This document shows positions 16,946-26,463 of a stretch of 64,000 nucleotides of DNA, in pieces. Position 1 is the stretch's first letter. Every line of letters begins with the position of its first letter. The notes under the pieces are model-generated. The model was not told the DNA's origin, searched no databases, and saw only the letters and a program-made list of their open reading frames with translations. Source of the stretch: Phormidium tenue FACHB-1052 (GTDB taxonomy: Bacteria; Cyanobacteriota; Cyanobacteriia; Phormidesmidales; Phormidesmidaceae); NCBI RefSeq assembly GCF_014696675.1, contig NZ_JACJQN010000012.1:62001-126000 (forward strand), given 5' to 3'. Made by a program: the position numbers and the translations under genes.

Positions 16946-17821
16946 ATGACCTCACTAGACGACTTAACTCTGTTGCAGTGGTTTGTTTCGGGGGATGCCA
17001 CCCTAGAGGCAAACCAGTCGCTGCGCATTCAGCCCGCCAACAAGGCGCGCCAGCTTTTAGGCCGCAAAGGAGCGCTGCTAGCGATCGCCTACGATGCCAG
17101 CACACCACCTTGCATTGAGGTGCGCCGCCACACCGACTACACCGATGTGCTGCACCAGGTCTTAGTCGATCATCACTTTTTGCCCATTGGCCAGGGATTA
17201 GATAGCCAGGTGTTGTGCTACGCTCACCACCCTATTCCCCAGGGCTACCGGGTCAATTATGCCGCCGCCCGGCAGCTTTGGAAGCAGTGGTGGCTCCACT
17301 CTAGCCGCCGTGGCAACCGCCCGTTGCAGCTTGACCTGCTGGTGCTGGCGAGCGGCCAGTGGTACCCCATCCGCGACATTGCCATCAACAGCGGCACCCT
17401 CTACGTCGATACCCTGCGCGGCGAGAACGTTTACCACGGCGATGACCTGGTGGCCTGGCTCGAAAAAGAGCCCTGCGAGGAGGGCGACAAAACCTGTTTT
17501 TGGGCACCGCCACCGGCTCAAGCTGCACCAACTCCGACCGCTAAGCCACCCCTTGCTGTGGGGACTGTGCCGGTCAGGGTGCCCGCTCCAGCCCCGCCGC
17601 CGCCGCCCCCGATGCCGGTTGCTCCAGCCCCTCAGGCTAGCGTAGACCCCACTCTGGCCCCCGTGGTCTATGCCCTAGATGGCAAGGTCTACATCCAGAC
17701 CGCTGTGGGGGTGGTCGTGGTTGAGGGCAAAGAGCTAAAGGCTTATAAATCTTTGCGCCAGGCGGCGATCGCCCCTGACCGGCCTGCAACCGTGGCAATC
17801 GTCGGGCAGCGCCCTAGGTAA
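16946..17821 (+). CDS. tandem paralogue B, cyanobacterial protein of unknown family
   Basis: This 291-residue paralogue of the preceding gene starts with the same MTSLDDLTLLQWFVSGDATL. It keeps LVDHHFLPIGQGLDSQVLCYAH, WYPIRDIAINSGTLYV, GDKTCFWAPPPA and the C-terminal TLAPVVYALDGKVYIQTAVGVVVVEGKEL. The linker differs most and here is a Pro/Ala run (PAPAPPPPPPMPV and so on). This is the pattern expected of two folded ends under selection with a free linker. Its last 8 bp overlap the end of the convergent sixA gene. Function unknown. Confidence 0.75.
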   Translation: MTSLDDLTLLQWFVSGDATLEANQSLRIQPANKARQLLGRKGALLAIAYDASTPPCIEVRRHTDYTDVLHQVLVDHHFLPIGQGLDSQVLCYAHHPIPQGYRVNYAAARQLWKQWWLHSSRRGNRPLQLDLLVLASGQWYPIRDIAINSGTLYVDTLRGENVYHGDDLVAWLEKEPCEEGDKTCFWAPPPAQAAPTPTAKPPLAVGTVPVRVPAPAPPPPPPMPVAPAPQASVDPTLAPVVYALDGKVYIQTAVGVVVVEGKELKAYKSLRQAAIAPDRPATVAIVGQRPR

Positions 17822-18308
17822 ACAGCCTGGGGGGCAACAGCCACAGCAGAGTGCCCCGGCCATAGTCAATCTGAGCCCAGGTGGCGATCTCAAACTCAAG
17901 GCAGACCATGGCTGCCGTAGGCATGGCCACGGTACCGCCGCCCAAAAAAAACGAAACGGCGTCAGACCAGGTCGGCTGGTGACCCACCAGCATGAGGGAG
18001 TGGTGGTGGTTTGGCACTGCGTGAATCACCTCTAGCACCTGATCGATCGAGGCTTCGTAGAGGTCGTCGGTGACGCTCATGGGGCAGGGCCACTGGCCAG
18101 CCGACCTGGCGATCTCTAGCGTGGTGCGGGCGCGCACTGCTGAGGAGGTAATGGCCAGATCGGGGACTTTGCCCGCCGCCGCCAGCAATTTACCCATGGT
18201 TTTGGCGGCGACGATGCCGCGCTCAGCGACGGGGCGATCGCGATCGCGACCGTTACCCACATTCCAGTCAGATTTGCCGTGGCGAAAGAGAATTAGCTGC
18301 TTGGTCAT
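17814..18308 (-). CDS. sixA: SixA-type phosphohistidine phosphatase
   Basis: This is a 164-residue histidine phosphatase superfamily member. The catalytic RHG motif is at residues 8-10 (LILFRHGKSDW), the second-arginine region is ITSSAVRARTTLEIA and the late His is in LMLVGHQPTWSDAV. The length and the KSDW after RHG fit SixA, which removes phosphate from histidine on phosphorelay (Hpt) proteins in the cytoplasm. Several Hpt-type and kinase proteins are encoded at 49-62 kb, but there is no direct evidence linking them. It converges with paralogue B, with an 8-bp overlap. Confidence 0.9.
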   Translation of the reverse strand: MTKQLILFRHGKSDWNVGNGRDRDRPVAERGIVAAKTMGKLLAAAGKVPDLAITSSAVRARTTLEIARSAGQWPCPMSVTDDLYEASIDQVLEVIHAVPNHHHSLMLVGHQPTWSDAVSFFLGGGTVAMPTAAMVCLEFEIATWAQIDYGRGTLLWLLPPRLFT

Positions 18309-18404
18309 GGTGATGGGTCAATCGTGGCTCCAGGGGCGGTGTGCCCTTGATCACCTTAGGGGATCGCCTGGGAGGAATCAACGTTGCCCCGTTTTTCTCC
18401 AGCT

Positions 18405-20558
18405 TTAGGATGAGGCCCGCATCGATAGGCCAATGCGCTTGAGCTTGGTATCGACCTCCATCACCCGCACCGTCACCACCTGACCCACCTTGACAATCTC
18501 GTTGGGGTCGCTGACAAAGCGATCGGCCATCTGCGAAATATGCACCAGCCCGTCCTGGTGCACCCCCACATCCACAAATGCGCCAAAGTTAGTGACATTG
18601 GTGACCACTCCCTCCAGCGTCATCCCCGGCTTCAGGTCGGTGATTTCGTTGATGCCCTCCTGAAAGCGGGCGTAGGCAAACTGCTCGCGGGGGTCGCGAC
18701 CGGGCTTTTCTAGCTCCTGCAAGATATCGCGCAGGGTGAGTTCTCCGGCCTCGGCGGTGGTGTATTTTTTGATGTCGAGCCGCTTCAGGCGATCAGCAGC
18801 TTTAGAAATTTGCGCCAGGGGAAGGGCGAGATCGGCGGCGATCGCATCCACAATGCCGTAGCTCTCGGGATGCACCGCTGTGTTATCCAAAGGATTCTTA
18901 CCGTTGCGAATGCGCAGAAACCCCGCCGCCTGCTCAAAGGCCTTCGGCCCCAGCTTCTTCACCTTCAGCAGCTCCCGACGCGACTGAAACGCGCCGTTGG
19001 CATCGCGAAATTCCACAATATTGTTGGCCACCGCCGGGGTCAGCCCCGACACGTAGGTGAGCAGCTCGCGGGAGGCCATATTTAGATCCACCCCGACATA
19101 GTTGACGCAGCTCTCGATGGTGTCATCCAGCTTCTGCTTCAGCCGCTTTTGGTCAACATCGTGCTGATACTGGCCCACGCCGATCGATTTGGGGTCAATC
19201 TTCACCAGCTCTGCCAGGGGGTCTTGCAGCCGCCGAGCAATGCTAATCGCCCCCCGCACCGTCACATCCAGGTCGGGGAATTCTGCCGCCGCCACCTCGC
19301 TAGCGGAGTAAATCGAGGCCCCCGACTCATTCACCAAAACTTTCACCGGAGGATTTGGCAGCGTTTTTAGGACTTCCCCCACAAAGGCGTCAGTCTCGCG
19401 GCTGGCGGTGCCGTTGCCGATCGCAATCAGCTCGATCTTGTGCTTGCGAATCATCCCTGCCAGGGTCTGAGCCGCGTGCTGCCGCTGGTTTTGGGATTGG
19501 TGGGGAAACACCGCCTGATATTCCAAAAATTTGCCAGTGCTATCCACCGCCGCCACTTTGCAACCGGTGCGAAAGCCAGGGTCAACCCCCAGGGTTGGCT
19601 TCATCCCCGCCGGGGGCGACAGCAGCAGATTCTTTAGGTTGGCCTCAAAGTTTTGAATCGACACCTCATCGGCCCAGGCTTTTTTTTCGGCCATCACCTC
19701 GCTGGTCAGCGACGGCTTCATCAACCGGCTGTAAGCATCCTGAATCACTTCCCGGTAGAACTGGCACACCTCGGCAACCGGAGTTTTTACCATCCGCTTT
19801 TCCAGGGTTTGCAGAATGGGGTCGGGTTCTACCTCTAGTCCCACCTTGAGAATGCCTTCGCGATCGCCCCGCAAAATCGCCAGCAGATTGTGGGAGGCGA
19901 TGGAGCGCACCGGGGACTGGTAGGCGCGATACATCTCGTACTTGGTGCTGCCCTCAGGGTGGCCTTTTTTGATGCTGGCGGTGACCTGGCCGTGGGTCAG
20001 GAGGCGATCGCGCACATACCGCCGCAGCTCTGCCCGTTCCGCCACCTGCTCTGCCAAAATGTCCGCCGCCCCCTGAAGGGCTTCATCGGTAGACTGAACC
20101 CCTTTGTCCGGGTTCACAAACGCCTGCGCTTCCTGAACTAGAATCGCGCGTTTGCCCGTTTTATTTAGCTCCTCAATTTTCTGGGCCAGCGGCTCCAGTC
20201 CCTTTTCCTTCGCCATAGTGGCGCGGGTGCGGCGCTTGGGTCGGTAGGGCAGATAGAGATCCTCTAGCTCCGTCTTTTGCTGGCAGGCGAGAATCGCGGT
20301 CTTTAGTGCATCCGTGAGCTTGCCCTGAGATTGAATCTCGCCCAGCACCGTCTGCCGCCGATCCTCAAGCTCCGTTAGGTACTGGTGGCGCTCGGCAATC
20401 TGCCGCAGCTGTACCTCGTCTAGATCCCCCGTGCGCTCCTTGCGGTAGCGAGCCACAAAGGGCACTGTCGCCCCTTCGGCAAACAGCACTAAGGTGGCCT
20501 CTACTTGGGCAGGACGGATCTCAAGTTCGGCAGCAATGGTGGTCGCGAGCGGAGTCAT
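18405..20558 (-). CDS. tex: Tex-family transcription accessory protein with S1 domain
   Basis: This is a 717-residue Tex protein, an RNA-binding factor linked to transcription elongation. The N-terminal helical part has VPFVARYRKERTGDLDEVQLRQI. The YqgF/RuvC-like core has LGVDPGFRTGCKVAAVD and IAIGNGTASRETD. The helix-hairpin-helix region has YVSGLTPAVANNIVEFRDANG and KKLGPKAFEQAAGFLRI. A C-terminal S1 domain has GMTLEGVVTNVTNFGAFVDV and DGLVHISQMADRFV. I prefer the ATG at 20558 (MTPLATTIAAELEI); the ATG at 20591 adds 11 residues without conservation. The gene is complete and typical. Confidence 0.96.
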   Translation of the reverse strand: MTPLATTIAAELEIRPAQVEATLVLFAEGATVPFVARYRKERTGDLDEVQLRQIAERHQYLTELEDRRQTVLGEIQSQGKLTDALKTAILACQQKTELEDLYLPYRPKRRTRATMAKEKGLEPLAQKIEELNKTGKRAILVQEAQAFVNPDKGVQSTDEALQGAADILAEQVAERAELRRYVRDRLLTHGQVTASIKKGHPEGSTKYEMYRAYQSPVRSIASHNLLAILRGDREGILKVGLEVEPDPILQTLEKRMVKTPVAEVCQFYREVIQDAYSRLMKPSLTSEVMAEKKAWADEVSIQNFEANLKNLLLSPPAGMKPTLGVDPGFRTGCKVAAVDSTGKFLEYQAVFPHQSQNQRQHAAQTLAGMIRKHKIELIAIGNGTASRETDAFVGEVLKTLPNPPVKVLVNESGASIYSASEVAAAEFPDLDVTVRGAISIARRLQDPLAELVKIDPKSIGVGQYQHDVDQKRLKQKLDDTIESCVNYVGVDLNMASRELLTYVSGLTPAVANNIVEFRDANGAFQSRRELLKVKKLGPKAFEQAAGFLRIRNGKNPLDNTAVHPESYGIVDAIAADLALPLAQISKAADRLKRLDIKKYTTAEAGELTLRDILQELEKPGRDPREQFAYARFQEGINEITDLKPGMTLEGVVTNVTNFGAFVDVGVHQDGLVHISQMADRFVSDPNEIVKVGQVVTVRVMEVDTKLKRIGLSMRASS

Positions 20559-20668
20559 GGGGCGGCTACTGAGGCAATAACAGTCCTCCATTGTAGATGT
20601 GGCCTGAACAGCTCAGAGAACGTAACTAGCATTCGTTGCGATAGCTAGCTCAACCCCTTGGGTAGATA

Positions 20669-23600
20669 TTAGTAACTGACGATCGCCCCCAGGGACTTCA
20701 GCATGCGTTCTTCGGTGTCAGAGAGGCCCGTGGCCCCACGGATATTGACACCTTCGTAGGGGCGATTGGGGCGGAGGGTCTGCTGGCACAGGCCCGTCGC
20801 TAGATCCCACACGCGAATTTCGTCGTCCTGGCTGGCGGTGAGCAGATGGGCACCGCTGGAGCAACCCAAGACTTGCCAAATATCCTGGCTGTGGCCTTTG
20901 AGGGTATAGCGGCGTTGGTTGGTTTCAACCTCCCACACCTCGACCTGGGCATTTTGGCTAGTCAGCGCCAGCAGGTTGCCCGTAGGGCCGAGGGTAACCC
21001 CTTGCAGCCATTGCTCAGTAGGGTGCTGCCACTGGCCGAGACAGCTATTGTCCTGTCCCAGGTTCCACCAGCGCACGGTGCCGTCATGGCTGGCGCTGGC
21101 CAGTCTCTCACCTTGAACCGTAAGACTGTGTACCTGACTTTGATGGCCAGTTAGAACGCGGCGATCGGTGCCTAGGGTTCGCTGCTGCCAGGGCCAGAGG
21201 CCAATGGTGCCATCCCTAGCGCCTACCACAATCCAGTCGTCGCCGGGGCTAAACAATAGAGCGGTTGGGCTGTCAGGGGTGTCTTCTAACTCGCCTACGA
21301 CACTGCCCGTGGTGCAATCCCACACCAAAATGCTGCTGCCGGGGGTGGCACTGGCCAACCATTGACTATCGAGGCTAAAGCGCAGCAGGGTAGCCGGGGT
21401 TGGTGTAACCCCCACCCACTGGCTCTGCCCCGCAGCGGTAGACCAAAGCCGTAGGGTTTGATCATCGGCGCTGCTCGCCAACCACTGACCATCGGCGCTA
21501 AGGGCGACGGTGCGCACCGAGCCGCTGTGGCCTGCCAGGGCCCGAGGGCCGATGGCGTAGGGGCTGTGGGCGTTGACCTGCCACAGCCGCAGGTGGGTGT
21601 CGTCGTGGCCAGTGAGAATGGTGCCGCTGTCAGCGCTAGCGCTAAAGGCTAGGCAACGCACCGGATGGGCCTGGCTGAGAAAGCTGCGCCAGCACTGGCC
21701 TCGCTTGACGCTCCAGAGCTTGATGGTGTAGTTGCTGCCGGTGACGAAATAGCGGCTGTCGGCGCTAAAGGCTAGGGTCCACACCGGCGCTTTCAGCGAC
21801 GGCAGAGCGTAGCAGAGGCAGCGGTTCGGAATATCCCACACCGTAACGGTGAAGTCTTGGCCGCTAGATACCAGGTAGCGTCCGTTGGGGCTGAGGGCCA
21901 GGGCGGGCAGAGCCTGCACATCGGCGGGTAAAATCCAGCAGGGCAGACCGGTGGCTAAATTCCAAATCGTCAAGCAGTGGTCGTCGTAGCCCGCTGCGAA
22001 GGGAATGGGCGGGCAGTCGGGGTCGTTGGGGTCGGGTAAAAACCCAACAGTGCGGATGGCAGCGGTCGATCGCGCCTGGAGATCTTTGAGCAAGGTGCGA
22101 TCGCCCACATGCCACAGGCAGGCGCGCTGGTCATCGCCGCCGCTCACCAGTTGGTCGCCCAAAGCACTGTAGCCCAAGCTGTGAATTGCCCCAGTGTGGC
22201 CCTTTAGACAGCCCTGTCGAAAGCCCGAAGCGACTTCCCACAGGCACAGCCGACCGCTGTCATCGCCGGAGGCCAACTGGCTGCCGTCGGGGCTAAAGGC
22301 CAGGGCCCGCACTGGGGCCTGGTGATCGTCTAGAATATCGGCCTGGTAGGTGGATCCCACTGACCACAGCCAGATTTGCCCGCTTTCGGTGCCCATGGCC
22401 AGCAGATCGCCCTGGGGGCTAAAGGCTAGCGATCGAATGCTCTGGCCCTCGTCAAACATCCAGACCAGCTTGCCCCGCTTCAAATCCCACAGCAACAGCC
22501 GACCCTCGTGGTCGCCCGTGGCCAGGTGCCACCCATTCTCCTCGGCTGCCGCGCCCCGTTGGCCCTGCCTATCGGTAGAACCAACAGGGCTAAAGGCGGC
22601 CACCGGATCGCGCCCCAGGGCGGTGGCAAAGGTAGTGTCGCTAAACTGGGCCTGGCTAAAACTGGCTCCCTGCACGCTCACCCGCCGCAGGTCGCCTTGC
22701 CAAATAGCCAGATGAGAAAAATCGACACCGCTGATGCCCAGACCCAGGTGCTGGCAGAGGTGAATTAAGTTGCCGGCCCCGTAGCCCGGCTGACCGACGA
22801 GGGGCTGAAGGGCCTTGAGCAGGCGATCGCCCTTAGCAGCCAGAGCCTCATCGGTAGCGTATTGTTGCCGCAGCTCTTCTGCTAGGGGAATTAGCATAGC
22901 CGTCCGCTGACGTTCCTGCACGACCTCTCGGGCGGTCATGGTGACGAGGGGCAACCGCTGGAGCCAGTCGAAGGTTTCGGCCTCTATTTCAGCAGCCAGC
23001 ACACCTTGCAGTCGCTCTAGGACTAAGACCTGCACCACGGGGCCTAGGCTCAACACCAGCCCCCGGCTCCCGGTAGCCTGGGCCTGAACCCAGCCCCGCC
23101 CCAAGACCGACTGCACCACTATGTCGGGTAGGGGCGGCTGCATGGCTCCGTTGAAGTCGTCGAGGGTGACCGGTTCCTGGGCCAGGGCTAGCCAGTAGAG
23201 CAAGCCCCATTCCTCGGGCGGCATTCGATGCAGGGCTTGGGTAAAGGTGCGATGTACGACGACAGGCACGATCGCCTTAGTCGCCTGGAGCAACATTCGG
23301 GGCTGACCTTGGTAGACCTCTCGCAGCGTCGCCCCTAGCCCCCGCAGCACCAGAGGATGGCTACCGTAGCGATCGACCAGTGCGGCCCAGTCGTCGGGGG
23401 CATTCAGGGCAGCCGGGGCCTGGAGCAGAGACCGGGCCGCCTCGGCGGACAGATCGCCGAGGACATAATCTCGCACCCGTGGCCCCTGTAGCTGGGAAAA
23501 ATCGGCGGGCTTTTCGCGGCTAACCCAAACTAGACAACTCTGGTGATGGCGCTCGGCACCCTGGTGAAAAAGGTGCTGTAGGGCGTCGGCATGGGGGCGG

Positions 23601-24352
23601 TAGCTGCCCGCTGGCTGCTGAGTCTCAAAGAACTGCTCCAAACCATCAATGATCAGCAGGGCATGGCGCTGGCTCAGCTGATCGAGCACCCAGTCTACTT
23701 GGGCCAGGGGGGCGATCGCCGCCTGCGGGTCAAGCCAGTGGACGATCGCCCCCAGCACATCTTGCTCGGTAGCTTCGGCAGTCAGGGCTAGATAGCCGCA
23801 CTGATCGACCTGGGAGGCAACGGTGGCGGCGATCGCTGCCGCCACCGTCGTCTTCCCCACCCCTGGCAGCCCCCATAGCACTACCGTGCGGCAACGTTCC
23901 GCCAAAATCCACTCAGTCAGGGTTGCTAGTTCGGCTTGGCGACCCGCGCAGTCGGCCAGATCGAGGCGGGGGGATTCGCGCACCACTAGGGTGGGGTGGG
24001 GCAGGGGCGATCGCGGCTCCACCACAAGATTCAGAGGCGGGGCCGGTTCAGTCGCCACTAGCCCCTGCATCATCCAGGTGTGCAGCACATTCTGAATGTT
24101 GCGCTTCGTCACCCGAACACCCTGAAGATCAGCATCCACCAGCTCGGTGAGCAGTTGCCAGAGCTTGGGGCCAACGTCTTTTTTGAGATAGTCTTCGGTG
24201 TAGCCAACGGTGGGGGTGGCCATCGCTGCATAGGTCTTATTTTCCCAAGCCCCCTGTAGCACCAGACGCTCGACATCCTTCAGCGGTCGCCCCTTGCGCT
24301 CCACAGCAACTTGGTTGATGTGTACAGCAATTTTTTCAAAATCCATTGGCAA
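20669..24352 (-). CDS. HTH-STAND ATPase-WD40 signalling protein
   Basis: This 1227-residue protein has three parts. Residues 1-95 (MDFEKIAVHINQVAV, LQGAWENKTYAAMA, GYTEDYLKKDVGPKLW) match the helix-turn-helix-like domain that opens many cyanobacterial STAND proteins. Residues about 135-500 form an AAA/NB-ARC-type ATPase with Walker A GLPGVGKTT (161-169) and Walker B LLIIDGLEQF. From about 590 to the end it has WD40 repeats, roughly a dozen or more, each ending in forms such as LLLWDL, CLWEV or RLWST. Such proteins are thought to be signal-gated oligomerising switches, some used in phage defence. No effector domain is evident here, so the output may be the N-terminal domain or a partner. Confidence 0.9.
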   Translation of the reverse strand: MPMDFEKIAVHINQVAVERKGRPLKDVERLVLQGAWENKTYAAMATPTVGYTEDYLKKDVGPKLWQLLTELVDADLQGVRVTKRNIQNVLHTWMMQGLVATEPAPPLNLVVEPRSPLPHPTLVVRESPRLDLADCAGRQAELATLTEWILAERCRTVVLWGLPGVGKTTVAAAIAATVASQVDQCGYLALTAEATEQDVLGAIVHWLDPQAAIAPLAQVDWVLDQLSQRHALLIIDGLEQFFETQQPAGSYRPHADALQHLFHQGAERHHQSCLVWVSREKPADFSQLQGPRVRDYVLGDLSAEAARSLLQAPAALNAPDDWAALVDRYGSHPLVLRGLGATLREVYQGQPRMLLQATKAIVPVVVHRTFTQALHRMPPEEWGLLYWLALAQEPVTLDDFNGAMQPPLPDIVVQSVLGRGWVQAQATGSRGLVLSLGPVVQVLVLERLQGVLAAEIEAETFDWLQRLPLVTMTAREVVQERQRTAMLIPLAEELRQQYATDEALAAKGDRLLKALQPLVGQPGYGAGNLIHLCQHLGLGISGVDFSHLAIWQGDLRRVSVQGASFSQAQFSDTTFATALGRDPVAAFSPVGSTDRQGQRGAAAEENGWHLATGDHEGRLLLWDLKRGKLVWMFDEGQSIRSLAFSPQGDLLAMGTESGQIWLWSVGSTYQADILDDHQAPVRALAFSPDGSQLASGDDSGRLCLWEVASGFRQGCLKGHTGAIHSLGYSALGDQLVSGGDDQRACLWHVGDRTLLKDLQARSTAAIRTVGFLPDPNDPDCPPIPFAAGYDDHCLTIWNLATGLPCWILPADVQALPALALSPNGRYLVSSGQDFTVTVWDIPNRCLCYALPSLKAPVWTLAFSADSRYFVTGSNYTIKLWSVKRGQCWRSFLSQAHPVRCLAFSASADSGTILTGHDDTHLRLWQVNAHSPYAIGPRALAGHSGSVRTVALSADGQWLASSADDQTLRLWSTAAGQSQWVGVTPTPATLLRFSLDSQWLASATPGSSILVWDCTTGSVVGELEDTPDSPTALLFSPGDDWIVVGARDGTIGLWPWQQRTLGTDRRVLTGHQSQVHSLTVQGERLASASHDGTVRWWNLGQDNSCLGQWQHPTEQWLQGVTLGPTGNLLALTSQNAQVEVWEVETNQRRYTLKGHSQDIWQVLGCSSGAHLLTASQDDEIRVWDLATGLCQQTLRPNRPYEGVNIRGATGLSDTEERMLKSLGAIVSY

Positions 24353-24563
24353 AACCGCCGAGATGCCCCAAATCTGGCCTCAGTCTAACCTGAATTTTCC
24401 AGAACTTCTCAGCCCCAGGGTTTAGGGAATTTGAGCCCAGGGAATTGGCAAAAAAATTCCCCGACCCAAGGGCCAGGGAATTATCAGGGTGCATCTACCT
24501 GTTCATATTTCTGGGCCAGTCGGGTGAATCAGGATGGTTTGGGAGGGATTTTGTTAGAGTGCC

Positions 24564-24616
24564 TGGGGAGGTGGGGACTAAGGGGGTAGGGCGTAGGGGG
24601 TAGATGGGTGGGGAGT
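24564..24616 (+). repeat. G-rich interspersed repeat (GGGGTAGGG type)
   Basis: This is a run of units such as GGGGGTAGGGCGTAGGGGGTA. Similar sequence lies in four other spacers of this window, near 13127-13250, 29283-29371, 39771-39815 and 45211-45285. Confidence 0.6.
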
Positions 24617-24708
24617 ACCTGCCACGAACTCGGCTCTAAGTTAGGTAATGGGTACTTTCCCTTGGGGCAGCAGACGGTGGGCGATAGCGTGACGTCATCG
24701 CCTTATAA

Positions 24709-24754
24709 CTCGAAATGTTTAAAGACTTAATCTCGAAATGTTTAAAGACTTAAT
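24709..24754 (+). repeat. perfect 23-bp tandem repeat upstream of the ABC exporter
   Basis: Two exact, abutting copies of a 23-bp unit (CTCGAAATGTTTAAAGACTT plus AAT) end one base before the ribosome-binding AGGAG. Each unit carries the partly symmetrical TTTAAA. A pair of sites one to two helical turns apart is typical of tandem regulator binding, and could also be a recent slippage product. Confidence 0.85.
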
Positions 24755-24766
24755 TAGGAGCAAATT

Positions 24767-25687
24767 TTGTCGGATGCACTGACCTTAAAGGCCTACGACC
24801 TTTGGAAAACCTATGGCGATGAGGCGGTGGTGCAGGGCGTCAGCTTCTCCCTGGCACCGGGTGAGATTGTCGGGCTGCTGGGGCCAAATGGGGCAGGCAA
24901 AACCACCACGGTGGGCATGCTGTTTGGCACTGTTATTCCCACCAAGGGGTTTGTGCAGTTTGGGCCCTGGCAGCTACCGGGGCAGGGGCAGCTGGCCCGC
25001 GCCCAGATGGGCATTGTCACCCAGGAAGACAACCTCGACCCCGACTTTACGGTGTTTAAAAACCTCACCCACTTTGCCCACCACTACCGCATTACCGGGG
25101 CGGCGGCGCGGCAGCGGGCGGGGGAACTGCTGGCCCTAGTCAATTTAGAGCACCGGGCCGAGGCCCAGGTCGATGAGCTGTCGGGCGGCATGAAGCGCAA
25201 GCTGGTGCTGGCCCGCGCGCTGTTGAATCGGCCCAAGATCGTGTTTTTAGATGAGCCCACCACCGGCCTCGACCCCGACGCCCGCCAGGATTTTTGGCGG
25301 CTGGTGCAGGATCTCAAGGCCAGCGGCTGCGGCATTTTGCTGACCACCCACTATATGGATGAGGCTCAAAGGCTGTGCGATCGCCTGCTTCTCCTCCAGC
25401 AGGGCAAAGTGATCGACGAGGGCACCCCCACCGATCTGGTGGCGCGGGTGATTGGCCGCGAGGTGGCCGAGATCGAAGGGGTTGAGGCCCAGATTCTCCA
25501 GGATCTAGCGGCCCGCTACGAAACCTGGTATCGGGCCTTTGGCAGCGGTCACTTGATATCGCTGCCCGATCGCGACCCTGAGGTGGTTTGGGGTGCGATC
25601 GCTGCTCACCACCCTAACCACCTCCTGCGGCGACCCGCCAACTTAGAAGACGTGTTTTTGCGACTCACTGGGAGCGTGCTGGAATGA
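24767..25687 (+). CDS. ABC exporter ATP-binding protein
   Basis: This 306-residue nucleotide-binding subunit drives an ABC-2 type exporter. It has Walker A GPNGAGKTTT, the Q-loop region TQEDNLDP, signature DELSGGMKRKLVLARALL, Walker B IVFLDEPTTGLDPDAR and the H-loop LLTTHYMDEA. The start is TTG at 24767, supported by AGGAG six bases upstream; the nearby ATG at 24774 is out of frame. The closest known type is the NodI/drug-resistance (DrrA-like) group, and the substrate is unknown. It overlaps the permease gene by four bases (ATGA), so the two subunits are coupled. Confidence 0.95.
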   Translation: MSDALTLKAYDLWKTYGDEAVVQGVSFSLAPGEIVGLLGPNGAGKTTTVGMLFGTVIPTKGFVQFGPWQLPGQGQLARAQMGIVTQEDNLDPDFTVFKNLTHFAHHYRITGAAARQRAGELLALVNLEHRAEAQVDELSGGMKRKLVLARALLNRPKIVFLDEPTTGLDPDARQDFWRLVQDLKASGCGILLTTHYMDEAQRLCDRLLLLQQGKVIDEGTPTDLVARVIGREVAEIEGVEAQILQDLAARYETWYRAFGSGHLISLPDRDPEVVWGAIAAHHPNHLLRRPANLEDVFLRLTGSVLE

Positions 25688-26463
25688 AGCTGATTACCGC
25701 AACCCCTTGGGGGGTGTATTCGGTTTGGTGGCGACACTTTCAGGTGTACCGCAGCACCTGGTTGGTGAACTGCCTGCCGCCGATTTCTGAGCCAGTGGTG
25801 TATCTGCTGGCCTTTGGCTACGGCCTTTCCCCGCTGATTGGCGAGGTGGACTACCTGGGGCAGATGATTCCCTACGCGCGGTTTTTAGCGCCGGGAATGA
25901 TTGCGATCGGGGTGCTGTTTCAGTCGTTTTTTGAGGGGGCCTACAGCAGCTTCATTCGGCTGAACTTTCAAAAGACCTGGCAAGCGTTGCTGACCGCGCC
26001 GCTGAGCTATGCCGATGTGTTTTTGGGTGACTGGGTTTGGGCGGCCACTAAGGGCACCATTGCTGGCACCATCACCGGGCTGGTCGCAGTGCTGGCCAAC
26101 CTCTACGACCTCTCTAGTCTGGTGCTATCGCTGCCGCTGATTGTGCTGGGCAGCCTGCTGTTTGGGGCCTTTGGCCTGCTGGTGGCCGGAGCTGTAAATA
26201 AAGTTGACCAGGTGAATGTGCCGATTTTTCTGGTGATCATCCCCATGTTCACCCTCTGCGGCACCTATTTCCCGCGCGATACGCTGCCGCCGCTACTGGC
26301 CAAGTTTGCCGCGCTTTTGCCCCTAGCCTCCCTAGTCGATCTGCTGCGTTGGCCACTGGGCCTGCCCCCCTGGTGGCCCCTGCTGCTGCTCTGGCTAATT
26401 GTATGGATGGTGGTGATGGCCAGGCTGGCCGCCCTGCGGATTTATCCCAGGTTGTTTAGCTAG
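25684..26463 (+). CDS. ABC-2 type permease (NodJ/DrrB-like)
   Basis: This 259-residue integral membrane subunit has about six helices. ABC-2 family marks include VYRSTWLVNCLPPISEPVVYLLAFGYGL near the start, the MIPYARFLAPGMIAIGVLFQSFFEGAY stretch and the late FTLCGTYFPRDTLPPLLAKFAALLPL. It starts at ATG 25684 within the stop of the ATPase gene and forms a half-transporter pair with it. The last 8 bp overlap the end of the convergent nadE gene. The exported compound, whether lipid, saccharide or drug, cannot be told from sequence. Confidence 0.93.
   Translation: MKLITATPWGVYSVWWRHFQVYRSTWLVNCLPPISEPVVYLLAFGYGLSPLIGEVDYLGQMIPYARFLAPGMIAIGVLFQSFFEGAYSSFIRLNFQKTWQALLTAPLSYADVFLGDWVWAATKGTIAGTITGLVAVLANLYDLSSLVLSLPLIVLGSLLFGAFGLLVAGAVNKVDQVNVPIFLVIIPMFTLCGTYFPRDTLPPLLAKFAALLPLASLVDLLRWPLGLPPWWPLLLLWLIVWMVVMARLAALRIYPRLFS

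Larger units (their letters stand above)
24353..24766. other. 414-bp divergent spacer between the STAND gene and the ABC exporter
   Basis: It contains a G-rich heptamer-like repeat at about 24564-24616 and a perfect 23-bp tandem repeat at 24709-24754. Otherwise I see no gene. The two promoters should lie here. Confidence 0.6.
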
